Source of the DNA: Mycolicibacter heraklionensis
Lineage (GTDB): Bacteria > Actinomycetota > Actinomycetes > Mycobacteriales > Mycobacteriaceae
Assembly (NCBI RefSeq): GCF_019645815.1
Contig: NZ_CP080997.1
Span: forward strand, 3,166,880-3,230,879
Length of the DNA: 64,000 bases
Direction: 5' to 3'
Shown: positions 8,854-16,698 of the stretch, in pieces
How the letters are laid out: each line of letters begins with the position of its first letter
How positions within the stretch are numbered: position 1 is the first letter of the stretch
Notes under the pieces: generated by a model
What the model was told of the DNA's origin: nothing
The model's input: the letters and a program-made list of their open reading frames with translations, nothing else
Databases searched by the model: none
Program-made: the position numbers and the translations under genes

Positions 8854-10365
8854 CTACATCGCCACCCCGGCGTAGCACAGTCCGAAACTTGCTTCGATGA
8901 AGGGAAAGTCGGTGAACACATCGCCGCCGAACACATCGTGGAACAGCAGCATGTTGTGCAGAGATGCGGTTCGGGCGAAGCACCGCCCGATCACACCGTC
9001 CCGCACCTCGAGCCCGTAGAGCACCTCCCCCTGCGGCGCCTCCGCCCAACCCAGGGCGAAACCGTCGGGCACCGCTGTCGGGACCGTGGCAATCGGCTCG
9101 GCCGCGGCCTCCAGCCGATCGCAGGCGCGCCGAATCAAGCCGGCGGCGGCATCGATTTCGGCCCACCGCACCCGCAGCCGAGCCAGCACGTCGCCGTGAT
9201 GCTCGACCTGCGCAACCACCGGCAGCTCGGTGTAGCCGTCATAGCTGCGTCGTCGTGCGTCGTCGTCGCAGCCCGACCCGCGACCCACCGGCCCCACCGC
9301 ACCGTGGGAAGCGGCCAGCGCGGGATCCAGCCGCCCAGTGCCGCGGAGCCGATCGAGAAACGACGCGTCGACCATCAACGCATCACGATCGCCACGCATT
9401 CGGTGCAGGATCTCCGCCAGCCGATCCGATACCGTCATCGGGGCCAACCTCGGCTCGGCCGCGATCCCCCCGACGCTGATCACCGAACGCCCGAACCTGT
9501 TGCCGCACAGCGCGGAGACCAGCCGCATCACGCGTTCCTTGTACCAACCGAATCGAGCCAGCGGTACGGCCAGGCCCGCGGCGTCGCACAGCCGCACCAC
9601 GATGTCGAGGTGGTTGGCGATACGTTCCAGTTCGGCGTGGATCAGCCGGACCAGCTGGGCCCGCCGTGGAACGCTGACTTCGGCCAGTGCCTCGGCGGCG
9701 TGCGCGAACGCCAGCGCGTGGGCAACCGACGCGATCCCCTCCACCCGTTCTGCGACCAGGACCCCGTCTTGGACCGGCAACGTCTCGAACCGCTTCGCAA
9801 TGCCGCGATGCTTGTAGTGCGGGCGGATGTTGAGATGCGGGATATCTTCGCCGGGCGTCTCGATGAGGAACTCGATCGACTCGAAGACCCCCGAACGGAC
9901 CGGGCCCAACGGCAACGTGAACACGCCGCCGCCGCCCACGTCGACCGGTCCGTGTTGTTCGGTGGCGCTGGAGTGAATGTGGCGATCCAGCACGGTGAGG
10001 TCGACGTGCCCCGGCCGTGGTGTCGGCTGGCCGGGTTCGCGGGCCAACAGCAGCGGGTCCAATCGCGGATGCCCGATCGGAACCACACCGGACAGGTCGT
10101 GCAGGGCCCGCTCATACCAGAATGCGGCCGGCACCTCGGGTGTCAGTGACCGGTACGACAACGCACCGGGCCCGGACTCCAACCGCGTCCGCAGGCAGCC
10201 GACCACCGGCCCCCCGACCACCAGGGCGTGCAGCAGCACGGTGTCGCCGCTATGACTGGCGTACACCCCGGCGAAACGGTCACCGGAGCCGACCCGGGCG
10301 CTGACCTCCGCGTGCCAGCGATCCAGTGGCAGATCGATGACCGTGGTCGTCGCCGCGGCGGTCAC
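8854..10365 (-). CDS. hycE: HycE-like large subunit without [NiFe] ligands
   Basis: A 503-residue fusion of a NuoC-like N-terminal domain (1-110) and a NuoD/HycE catalytic-type domain. The conserved GPVRSGVFESIEFLIETPGEDI, HYKHRGIAKRFE and ELERIANHLD segments are present. The first CxxC pair, normally RxCGIC, reads RVEGIA (E209, A212). The terminal DPCxxC reads ASFGLC, keeping only C497. Three of the four [NiFe]-binding cysteines are therefore missing and it cannot be a normal hydrogenase. It resembles M. tuberculosis Rv0087 and the Ehr (energy-converting hydrogenase-related) complexes. It starts within an ATGA overlap with hycQ. Confidence 0.85.
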   Translation of the reverse strand: MTAAATTTVIDLPLDRWHAEVSARVGSGDRFAGVYASHSGDTVLLHALVVGGPVVGCLRTRLESGPGALSYRSLTPEVPAAFWYERALHDLSGVVPIGHPRLDPLLLAREPGQPTPRPGHVDLTVLDRHIHSSATEQHGPVDVGGGGVFTLPLGPVRSGVFESIEFLIETPGEDIPHLNIRPHYKHRGIAKRFETLPVQDGVLVAERVEGIASVAHALAFAHAAEALAEVSVPRRAQLVRLIHAELERIANHLDIVVRLCDAAGLAVPLARFGWYKERVMRLVSALCGNRFGRSVISVGGIAAEPRLAPMTVSDRLAEILHRMRGDRDALMVDASFLDRLRGTGRLDPALAASHGAVGPVGRGSGCDDDARRRSYDGYTELPVVAQVEHHGDVLARLRVRWAEIDAAAGLIRRACDRLEAAAEPIATVPTAVPDGFALGWAEAPQGEVLYGLEVRDGVIGRCFARTASLHNMLLFHDVFGGDVFTDFPFIEASFGLCYAGVAM

Positions 10366-11861
10366 CGGGCACCCGCCAGAAGTTGGTCGGCCCCATGGTT
10401 CAACAGCTCGACCAGGTCCGACGGCGGCGCCACACCCAGCACCAGCAGCGCCAGCACCCCCGCCACCACGGGTATCACCATCCAGCCGCTGGGCTCGCCA
10501 CGCTCCGGTGGCGTCATTTCACCGATATTGGGGCGGAACAGGATTCGCGTCGTCGACAGCGCCAGCCCGAGGAATGCCAGGGTGATCAGACAAACCAGTG
10601 CGGCCGCGGCGACATCCCGGGTATTCGCGAAGCCGCCGTACACGATCTGGAACTCACTGCGGAACAACCCGAACGGTGGCATACCGGACAGTGCCAGGAT
10701 CGCGACCAGAAACAACGGGCCCGACCAGGGCAGTACCGCGATGCCATCGGCCATTCGGGTGAGTTCCTTGGTGCCGAACTTGCGCACCAGCACCCCGGCA
10801 CCCATGAAGGCATTGCCCTTGGCAGCGGCGTGGGCCAACACGTGTAACAGCGCCCCGGACAAGGCGATCGGCGCACCGAAGCCGACACCGATCGCCAGAA
10901 TGCCCATGTGCTCCACACTCGAATAGGCCAGCAGTCGTTTGATATCGCGCTGTTCGAGCAGGTACAGGGCGGCCAGGAGCAGCGACAGTGCACCGAAGAC
11001 CAGCAGTACCGTCTGTGGGAATCGCGGCCCGAGCGCGGCGATACCGATCTGGTAGTAGCGCAGGATCGCGTAGAAACTCACCGCCAGTAGCGATCCCGAC
11101 AGCAGTGCGGACACCGGGGTCGGGGCTTCGGCATGCGCGTCGGGAAGCCAGGTGTGTACCGGGAACAGGCCGACCTTGGTCCCGAAGCCCACGACCGCCA
11201 GCACGAAGGCCAGCCGGACCGGTGTCGGCGGCAGCTGACCGGCGGCGTCGATCAACGGGTCGAAGGCAAGGTCGTAGTACTGGCCCACCACCTGGGCACC
11301 CGCGTAATACATGAAAATGGTGGCCAGCAACGCGATCCCCAACCCGGATGAGGCGATCAGCACGTACTTCCATGCCGCCTCGGTGGCACCCTCGGTGTTG
11401 TCCAGGGCGACCAGCAGCGCGGAGACCACCGTGGTGATCTCGATCGCGATCCACAACAGAGCTAACCCGTTGACCAGCGGTGCACAGATCATCGACCAGG
11501 CGAACGCATTGAGCGCCAGATAGAACCGGGCGCTGTGCCGGGCGAACATCCGCTGTTCCTGCCGGCCTTCGGCGCGGGCGGCGCACTCCTCGTCGGCGAG
11601 GTAGCCAATGGAATAGATCCCCACCGCGGCGTACAGGAAGCAGGTTGCCAGCAGGAAGATCACCGACAGCGCGTCGGCGCGCAGATAGCGCAGCGCGGTC
11701 ACCGTGTGGTCTGCGGCGGCCGATACCAGTGCCGCGGCCAGTGCGAAGGTGAGCACGCCGGTCAGGGCGGTGACCGCCGCGGCGACGTGGTGCGTGGCGC
11801 GCGAACACACCAGCGTGGCGATCAGCGGCAGGAGGACCAGCAGCACCATCAGCATCGGCAT
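10362..11861 (-). CDS. hycQ: HycQ/HyfF-like antiporter-type membrane subunit
   Basis: A 499-residue, 13- to 14-helix NuoN/NuoL-type subunit (compare Rv0086 and HyfF). It has the membrane Glu (LWIAIEITTVVSALL), the Lys and His of GFGTKVGLFPVHTWLPDAHAEAPTPVSALL, and a further Lys in HAAAKGNAFMGAG, so the ion-pumping path looks functional. It sits 4 bases after hycP and overlaps hycE by 4 bases. Several ATG codons cluster at the N-terminus (MPMLMVLL), so the exact start could be 11861 or 9 to 12 bases later. Confidence 0.87.
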   Translation of the reverse strand: MPMLMVLLVLLPLIATLVCSRATHHVAAAVTALTGVLTFALAAALVSAAADHTVTALRYLRADALSVIFLLATCFLYAAVGIYSIGYLADEECAARAEGRQEQRMFARHSARFYLALNAFAWSMICAPLVNGLALLWIAIEITTVVSALLVALDNTEGATEAAWKYVLIASSGLGIALLATIFMYYAGAQVVGQYYDLAFDPLIDAAGQLPPTPVRLAFVLAVVGFGTKVGLFPVHTWLPDAHAEAPTPVSALLSGSLLAVSFYAILRYYQIGIAALGPRFPQTVLLVFGALSLLLAALYLLEQRDIKRLLAYSSVEHMGILAIGVGFGAPIALSGALLHVLAHAAAKGNAFMGAGVLVRKFGTKELTRMADGIAVLPWSGPLFLVAILALSGMPPFGLFRSEFQIVYGGFANTRDVAAAALVCLITLAFLGLALSTTRILFRPNIGEMTPPERGEPSGWMVIPVVAGVLALLVLGVAPPSDLVELLNHGADQLLAGAR

Positions 11862-11865
11862 CGGC

Positions 11866-12546
11866 TCACCCCCGAAGCCGATCGAGCGTGATGGTCGACA
11901 GTGAGCGGGTGCGCCGGTGGTGGGTGCGCATCAGCACTCCGAACACCACGACGGCGACCAGCAGGTCAAACAGGAACGCGACCTCCAGGATGAGCGGCAT
12001 CCCGGCTGCCACCACCAAGCTGGCCACCGACACCCCGTTTTCCAGGGAGAAGAATCCGATGGCCTGGCTGACGACGTCACGCCGCACGATCATCAGGATG
12101 AATGCGACCAGCACCACGGCTACCGACAGGCTCAGCGCCGCGGAGGGCAGGACGTCGGAATGAATACCGAGCACGCCGACGGCAAAGAACCCGAACGCCG
12201 ACACGGCGATCGAGATCAGCACCTCGTTGGCCACCCCGAGAGCACCGCTGCCCGCGATTTCCTCGCTGGCTTCGCGCAGCAGCCGCAACACCACCAGCGG
12301 CACCACAATCACTTTGAGTAACAGCGAAAGAACCGCCAACACGTACAGTTCGGGAACATGGTGGCCGAAGGCCACCACTGCCGCCAGTGCGCTGACGGCC
12401 AGCGACTGCCCGGCGTACAGGCGCACTTGTGCGCGTAACAGCGCCGCCCGCAGCATCCCGAACTCCAGCAGCAGCACGATCAGCGCCACCGTATTCGCGA
12501 CGCTGTCGAAGACGCTGGGAACTATGGGGTTTGGCTGAAATCCCAT
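11866..12546 (-). CDS. hycP: HycP/HyfE-like membrane subunit (NuoJK-like)
   Basis: A 226-residue hydrophobic protein similar in size and pattern to HyfE and Rv0085. Helices carry LLLEFGMLRAALLRAQ, LYVLAVLSLLLKVIVVPLVVLRLL and the conserved SLENGVSVASLVVAAGMPLILEVAFLFDLLVAVVVF. The Glu in the last stretches is typical of NuoK-like ion channels. The ATG at 12546 overlaps the hycD stop (ATGA); the longer open frame upstream is hycD read out of frame. Confidence 0.85.
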   Translation of the reverse strand: MGFQPNPIVPSVFDSVANTVALIVLLLEFGMLRAALLRAQVRLYAGQSLAVSALAAVVAFGHHVPELYVLAVLSLLLKVIVVPLVVLRLLREASEEIAGSGALGVANEVLISIAVSAFGFFAVGVLGIHSDVLPSAALSLSVAVVLVAFILMIVRRDVVSQAIGFFSLENGVSVASLVVAAGMPLILEVAFLFDLLVAVVVFGVLMRTHHRRTRSLSTITLDRLRG

Positions 12547-13538
12547 CAGCCGCCCCCGAGATAGAGCGCGAACACCGCCAACACGATCAGCAGCAATGCG
12601 GCCGAGACGAATTCGGTGATCTTGAACAGCCGTAGCTTGGCGTAGCTGTTGTCCAGGACGGCGACCACACATCCGAGCACGGCGGCCTTACCCAGCACAG
12701 CCGGAATCGCGGCCAGAACCGCGATCGCCGAGGTGTCGGACGCCAGGCCCCACGGTGCGACGAAGGCATTGATCAAGATGACGTACAGCACCAACTGCTT
12801 GGCGGCTGAACCCCAATGCAACAAGGCCAGGTCGGGACCGGAGTGCTCGAATGACCGTCCCGTTTCGATCATGCCGAATTCGATGGTGCCGGTGTGTGTT
12901 TCGACTGGAATGCGAGCGGTGTCGTAGATGATCACCATGAACAGCGCGGCTGACGCCAATAGGTGGGCCGGCCGGACAATCTGGTCGGGACCGCTGCGGA
13001 CGGTCGCACCGATGGCGTAGGGCAGGTCGGTAGAGGTGATCAAGGCCACCGTGAAGAACACCAGCAGCATCACGGGTTCGGTGATCGCCGCGAACGTCTT
13101 GGCACGGCTGGAGGCCATCTGGGCGTAACTGTCGCCGGTCTCTGCTGCGGCAGCCGCCACCAGGAAGCTGGCGAACGCGAGAATCAGTCCGCCACCAAGG
13201 ATGTCGCCCATATACCCCAGCGGCAAGGGGTAGCTGGTGAGCACCGGAATCAACATCGGAACGGTCAGATAGCACGCCAGGGCGATGGCGGGCGCGAGCC
13301 GGAACATCGGTCCGGCACCTGTGGGAGCCAGCGATTCCTTGCCGAACAGCTTGAACAGATCCAGGTAGGGCTGGACGATACGCGGACCGCGGCGCCCTTG
13401 GAGCCGGGCCTCGAACCATGCGATGAAACCGCTCAGCCCGGGCGCTCCCCCAGCCACGGTGAGCACTTGCAGTCCCTGGATGACGGGCAACGGCAGACCC
13501 GTCATCTGCGGACCTGAGCGGGCCGGAAAAGGACACAC
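12546..13538 (-). CDS. hycD: HycD/NuoH-like membrane anchor subunit
   Basis: A 330-residue NuoH/HycD family protein that links redox and membrane arms in complex I-like machines (compare Rv0084). Visible motifs include GPRIVQPYLDLFKLFGKES, DTARIPVETHTGTIEFGMIE and the FEHSG stretch. An ATG at 13571 also opens this frame, but it lies inside the fluoride riboswitch. I prefer the GTG at 13538 next to CAGGTGG, the sequence the riboswitch could sequester; the ATG at 13505 is the other candidate. First gene of the six-gene operon running to hyfB. Confidence 0.85.
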   Translation of the reverse strand: MCPFPARSGPQMTGLPLPVIQGLQVLTVAGGAPGLSGFIAWFEARLQGRRGPRIVQPYLDLFKLFGKESLAPTGAGPMFRLAPAIALACYLTVPMLIPVLTSYPLPLGYMGDILGGGLILAFASFLVAAAAAETGDSYAQMASSRAKTFAAITEPVMLLVFFTVALITSTDLPYAIGATVRSGPDQIVRPAHLLASAALFMVIIYDTARIPVETHTGTIEFGMIETGRSFEHSGPDLALLHWGSAAKQLVLYVILINAFVAPWGLASDTSAIAVLAAIPAVLGKAAVLGCVVAVLDNSYAKLRLFKITEFVSAALLLIVLAVFALYLGGG

Positions 13539-13559
13539 GCCACCTGCGACTCCCTCGTT

Positions 13560-13621
13560 CGCAGGGGCCATCAGCCGTGTGGCGGTTCGGAAGTCAAAGC
13601 TTCCGGGCGGGACCCATCGCC
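13560..13621 (-). promoter_or_regulatory. Fluoride (crcB-type) riboswitch in the hycD leader
   Basis: On the minus strand the leader reads GGCGAUGGGUCCCGCC (P1 and its loop), then a hairpin CGGAAG/CUUCCG, then AACCGCC-ACAC-GGCUGAUGG and CCCCUGCG. This matches the fluoride aptamer layout GGCGAUG...CGCC...AACxGC...GCUGAUGG..CCUxC, with loop GGGUCC largely complementary to GGCCCC (pseudoknot). The 3' strand CCCCUGCGA (13559-13567) can alternatively pair with UCGCAGGUGG (13540-13549), the ribosome binding region of hycD. Formate-hydrogenlyase-type genes are known fluoride riboswitch targets. Confidence 0.88.
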
Positions 13622-13627
13622 GAGCTC

Positions 13628-13658
13628 AAGTTAACCAATCACGGTTCTGTTTGGTCAA
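13628..13658 (-). promoter_or_regulatory. Candidate promoter for the hycD operon
   Basis: On the minus strand TTGACC (13653-13658) and TAACTT (13628-13633) resemble -35 and -10 boxes with a rather long 19-base gap. The predicted start falls at about 13621, where the riboswitch begins. The same bases form an imperfect inverted repeat, ttaaccaat at 13631-13639 and tttggtcaa at 13650-13658, which could also be an operator. Confidence 0.45.
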
Positions 13659-14488
13659 GCAGAACATGCGCCGGGTGTCGACGGTGTGCAGCTGAGTCGG
13701 TGATATCCCAGCATCGTCAGGTTGACCACCACCATGTTGTTGTCAATAGGTTCGGCGTTCTTGCCCAGACCGTCGATCACGGTCCGGTACCGGCCACCGT
13801 CGAGCAGCGCTTGGTAGCGGTGATGAAAGTGACCGTGCCACAGCCGCGCTGGCTGGACTGCGTCGACGATGGCGCGCAACAGCGCCCGGTGCTCCTCGGA
13901 CCGTTCCAACTCAGCGGCGGGGAAACCGAGCCGGTCCCGCGCCGCACCCGGGACGGTGATCCCGGCGGGGCAGTCGTGGCAGAACATGGCGTCGGCGTGG
14001 CCCTGCGCCACGATCGCGCACGCCTGCTCGGTCGTGATGGACTCCTGCGCCCACCATGATCTGCCGGGGATCCGAAGGCAGCGGTCGATGGAGTAGGCGC
14101 CGCCGACCGCCAGGCACCGAGTCGTTCCCCAGTGCCATCGGAATCCGCGCGGCAGGTGTACGACCCGCGCGCGCAGGTGACGCAGGCCGTCGTCGGCGAC
14201 TGGCCAGCTGTACAACCGGTCGAAATTCTCGTGGTTGCCGTCTACGAACCCCAACACCATGTCGTGTAGGAGTAGCTCCTCATCGAGTGCGTCGAGATAC
14301 TCGTCGGTGCAGTTGTAGCCGAAGTCACCGAGCTGAATCAGCACATCGACGTCCCGCTGAGCGGCATGTTCGATAGCCGCCACCGCGTAGTGGATGTCGG
14401 CGTGCCAGTCCCCCGCGATCGCGATCCGGTCCGGCGGATCCAGGAAGCTGGGCGTGACGGGAGGGGTGTTCTGGGGCTGGAATTTCAT
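13655..14488 (-). CDS. Calcineurin-like metallophosphoesterase
   Basis: A 277-residue metallophosphoesterase with the ordered metal-ligand motifs: GDWHAD (about 27-32), QLGDFGYN, GNHENFDRLY, MFCHDCP and HGHFHHRYQ. The substrate is unknown; the layout resembles small phosphodiesterases often seen in mobile DNA. The ATG at 14488 has AGGAG 9 bases upstream; the longer frame up to 14689 would run through the riboswitch-like leader. It is downstream of a fluoride-type variant RNA, and its 3' end reaches the hycD promoter. Confidence 0.82.
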   Translation of the reverse strand: MKFQPQNTPPVTPSFLDPPDRIAIAGDWHADIHYAVAAIEHAAQRDVDVLIQLGDFGYNCTDEYLDALDEELLLHDMVLGFVDGNHENFDRLYSWPVADDGLRHLRARVVHLPRGFRWHWGTTRCLAVGGAYSIDRCLRIPGRSWWAQESITTEQACAIVAQGHADAMFCHDCPAGITVPGAARDRLGFPAAELERSEEHRALLRAIVDAVQPARLWHGHFHHRYQALLDGGRYRTVIDGLGKNAEPIDNNMVVVNLTMLGYHRLSCTPSTPGACSA

Positions 14489-14559
14489 GATGGTCGGCTC
14501 CTGGGTCCGGCCCACGATCCGGGCCGCTCGCGCAGACCGAATCGTCGGCTTGGTCAATT

Positions 14560-14616
14560 CCCAGGGACCGTTGTCAATCGCTGAACGGCGACTGCGGCGT
14601 GGCGAGCCCCTCCGCC
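14560..14616 (-). promoter_or_regulatory. Fluoride-riboswitch-like aptamer (variant) in the metallophosphoesterase leader
   Basis: Minus-strand P1 GGCG/CGCC encloses the loop GAGGGGCU; then AC, a stem AGUCGC/GCGAUU, and CAACGGUCCCUGGG. The 3' block CAACGGUCCCUG is identical to that in the enolase leader, and both share GGCG-GNGGGGCU-CGCC, so these two form one variant type. GGUCCCUGGG (14560-14569) pairs in 9 of 10 positions with CCCAGGAGCC (14496-14505), which contains the Shine-Dalgarno of the metallophosphoesterase. Confidence 0.5.
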
Positions 14617-14628
14617 TACTTACCCACG

Positions 14629-14658
14629 ACGCTACGTCTGCGCGCCGTGACAGGTCAA
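14629..14658 (-). promoter_or_regulatory. Candidate promoter for the metallophosphoesterase
   Basis: On the minus strand TTGACC (14653-14658) and TAGCGT (14629-14634) are separated by 18 bases. Transcription would start at about 14622, a few bases before the riboswitch-like fold. Confidence 0.45.
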
Positions 14659-14703
14659 CACTTTGACGGTGGCGATTGGTCGCGCGCATCGCTTAAGCTG
14701 GGG

Positions 14704-14768
14704 ACGCGCGATGGATCTCCGCCGGGGCACTTGAGTGCCCAAACCGCCGTTCTGGCTGATGGTTCCTG
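14704..14768 (+). promoter_or_regulatory. Fluoride (crcB-type) riboswitch in the histidine phosphatase leader
   Basis: The plus strand reads GCGAUGGAUCUCCGC (P1 and loop), a hairpin GGGCAC/GUGCCC at 14725-14740, then AAACCGCC-GUUCU-GGCUGAUGG and UUCCUGCC. The order and signature match the hycD element, including the extra hairpin after P1. The loop GGAUC is largely complementary to GGUUCC. TAAGCT at 14694-14699 is a possible -10 box about 7 bases before the aptamer. The downstream switching pairing is less clear than in the other leaders. Confidence 0.82.
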
Positions 14769-14794
14769 CCTGGACCGGACGCGAGGAGGTCGCG

Positions 14795-15364
14795 GTGGCC
14801 ACGACGACACGGGTATATCTGGCACGGCACGGTCGTACCGCATTCAATGCCAACGGACAATTGCGCGGACTCAGCGATCCGCCTCTCGATGAAGTCGGGC
14901 TGGCCGAAGCTGCCAGGCTGGCCGGCCAGCTCGCCAGCCGGCATCCCTCGATAGTGATCTCCAGCCCGTTGCAGCGGGCCGTCGCCACGGCGCAGGCCAT
15001 CGGCGCCGCAGCGGGGATCCCGGTGCAGATCGACGACCGGCTCAACGACCGCGACTATGGGCCGCAAACCGGCCTGATCCGGGCCGACGTGGAACGCCAG
15101 TACGGCAGTGTCGATGCGGCGCCGGGTGTGGAACCTGTTGCGGCCCTGGCCGAGCGGGCTCGACAAGGCTTCTTCGAGCTGGTGGCCGAACTCGGGCCCG
15201 GCCCCGTCGTCATGGTGTCCCACGACGCGTTCAACCAAGCCCTGCTCAAGCAGCTCGACCCGGCGCTGGATCACGTCGAGCAACAGACCGCGTGCTGGAA
15301 TCAGCTCAGCCTGGTCGACGGCGCCTGGCGGGTGGACGCCTACAACCGCATCACCGACAGCTGA
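14795..15364 (+). CDS. Histidine phosphatase family protein (phosphoglycerate-mutase-like)
   Basis: A 189-residue histidine phosphatase: the catalytic LARHGRTAFNANGQLRG near the N-terminus, the conserved SSPLQRAVATAQAI, acidic DRLNDRDYG and the second catalytic His in VMVSHDAFNQALL. It is closer to cofactor-dependent phosphatases than to glycolytic mutase (short length, no long insertion). The GTG at 14795 has GAGGAGGT just upstream, and a longer ATG-initiated frame at 14735 starts inside the riboswitch. Its fluoride-type leader makes it a member of the island regulon; the substrate is not evident. Confidence 0.85.
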   Translation: MATTTRVYLARHGRTAFNANGQLRGLSDPPLDEVGLAEAARLAGQLASRHPSIVISSPLQRAVATAQAIGAAAGIPVQIDDRLNDRDYGPQTGLIRADVERQYGSVDAAPGVEPVAALAERARQGFFELVAELGPGPVVMVSHDAFNQALLKQLDPALDHVEQQTACWNQLSLVDGAWRVDAYNRITDS

Positions 15365-15366
15365 GC

Positions 15367-16482
15367 TCAGGTGACGGGGAACCAAGCCCTGACGATGCGG
15401 GCGATCTCGATATAGAGCGGGATTCCGATGGTGACGTTGTAGGAGAACGTCAGGCCCAACGACGCCGCCAACGGCAGGGTGGGACTCGCCTCGGGGATCG
15501 CCAGCCGCTGGACCGCGGGCACGGCGATGTAGGAGGCCGCGGCGCACAACACGGCGAACAGAACGTAGGTTCCCGGCTTGAATTCGGTATGGGTGAGGTG
15601 CGCGTAACTGTGGGCGACCGTGATGCCTATCGTCGCGAACAGATTCGGGGCAACGAGACCGAAGATGATGAAGCCGGGCCCAGCCGACTTGAGGTCGACC
15701 AGCCGGCGGGAAGCGGTCATGCCCATCTCAAGCAGGAATAGGCAGAGCACGCCTTGGAACGCCGCGACAAAGACTACGTCGTTGTCGTGCAAGACCTTCT
15801 CGCCCTGCAGTCCACTGATGAGACCGATGACGATGCCCCCGATCAGCAGTACCAGACCCGGGTTGAGGAAGACTTCTCGGAGGAGCTCTCGTGACATGAA
15901 GGGCGCCTTCGTCTCGGTCGCGGTGCGGGCGCCGGGTGCGGAGACCGGTGGGGTGTAGCCCGACTCACCCGGCATCAAGCCCGCCGCGTCCATCCCGCGG
16001 TAGCGCAGGCGGGAAACCAGGTACAGCGCCACCAGGCAGCCCGGGATCTCCATGACCGCCAACATGACCGGCATGTACGCGTCGAACGCCATGCCGATAC
16101 TGGTCAGGACGGCCACGCAGGTCGCGAACGTTCCCGCGGAGTCGGACCCGTAATAGCCGGCGACGGTTGCCTTGTCGATTCGCCGCATGCTGGTCAGGTA
16201 GTTCAGCAAGACGTACGCGAGGGTGCCGATCGCGAAGTTCAAGACGAAGCCCAGGAGCATGAATCCGGCAATGTTGCCGATACTGGATGCCTGGATCGCG
16301 GCGAGCTCCTCCCCGCCGTGCCAGCCGATGGCCAGCAGCAGATACATCGTCAACCCTTGGTAGATGACGAGTGGAAACTCGAACTCGATCTTCAGTATCG
16401 GAATCAGGAATCCGAGGTAGAAGAACAGCAGCAGCGGTTTGAACAGGTTGTGCGTGAAGTTCTGCCAGAACTCGTACAGCAT
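15367..16482 (-). CDS. SbtA-like sodium-dependent bicarbonate/anion transporter
   Basis: A 371-residue integral membrane protein with about ten helices in two inverted halves, matching the SbtA (DUF897) family first described as cyanobacterial Na+/HCO3- symporters. The duplicated family signature is visible as YYGSDSAGTFATCVAVL in the first half. A central soluble linker lies at about 165-205. No SbtB partner is nearby. AAGGAG precedes the ATG at 16482. It is downstream of a 55-codon leader ORF that sits behind a fluoride riboswitch, so the real substrate may not be bicarbonate; fluoride or another halide is an inference only. Confidence 0.75.
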   Translation of the reverse strand: MLYEFWQNFTHNLFKPLLLFFYLGFLIPILKIEFEFPLVIYQGLTMYLLLAIGWHGGEELAAIQASSIGNIAGFMLLGFVLNFAIGTLAYVLLNYLTSMRRIDKATVAGYYGSDSAGTFATCVAVLTSIGMAFDAYMPVMLAVMEIPGCLVALYLVSRLRYRGMDAAGLMPGESGYTPPVSAPGARTATETKAPFMSRELLREVFLNPGLVLLIGGIVIGLISGLQGEKVLHDNDVVFVAAFQGVLCLFLLEMGMTASRRLVDLKSAGPGFIIFGLVAPNLFATIGITVAHSYAHLTHTEFKPGTYVLFAVLCAAASYIAVPAVQRLAIPEASPTLPLAASLGLTFSYNVTIGIPLYIEIARIVRAWFPVT

Positions 16483-16650
16483 CTAACTTCTCCTTCGGTT
16501 CGCACGGCGACCAGAACAGTGACGGCCCGGGGTGGGAACGGTGGCCGATACGGCCGTCGACGCGACGGCGAGGGCGGCTCTGCCGCAAAGGAGATCGGTC
16601 AAAAGAGCAAGTGCGTTTCGCTGGATCTGTGGATACGTGGCGACTTTCAT
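16483..16650 (-). CDS. 55-residue leader peptide upstream of the SbtA-like gene
   Basis: A short frame starts with ATG at 16650 (MKVATYPQIQRNALALL) and stops with TAG immediately before the SbtA start codon, so the two could be translationally coupled. It has an excellent ribosome binding site, GGTAGGAG with a 6-base gap, and those bases (16657-16664) are exactly complementary to CTCCTACC of the riboswitch aptamer (16701-16708). The protein has a hydrophobic middle (LALLTDLLCGRAALAVASTAVSA, split by arginine) and a basic tail. No family is recognised; it may be a regulatory leader or a small membrane protein. Confidence 0.55.
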   Translation of the reverse strand: MKVATYPQIQRNALALLTDLLCGRAALAVASTAVSATVPTPGRHCSGRRANRRRS

Positions 16651-16698
16651 GGCGAGCTCCTACCAGACGCGACGTGCGCCGTGTCGGTCACGACACAC

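Noticed and set aside
8794..10149. 451-codon plus-strand frame opposite hycE
   Set aside because: Antisense shadow; hycE-like domains on the minus strand are unambiguous.
13538..13571. ATG at 13571 as the hycD start
   Set aside because: The codon is part of the conserved GCUGAUGG of the riboswitch and has no ribosome binding site.
14735..14795. ATG at 14735 as the start of the histidine phosphatase
   Set aside because: It lies inside the riboswitch and the extra residues are not conserved; the GTG at 14795 has a strong ribosome site.
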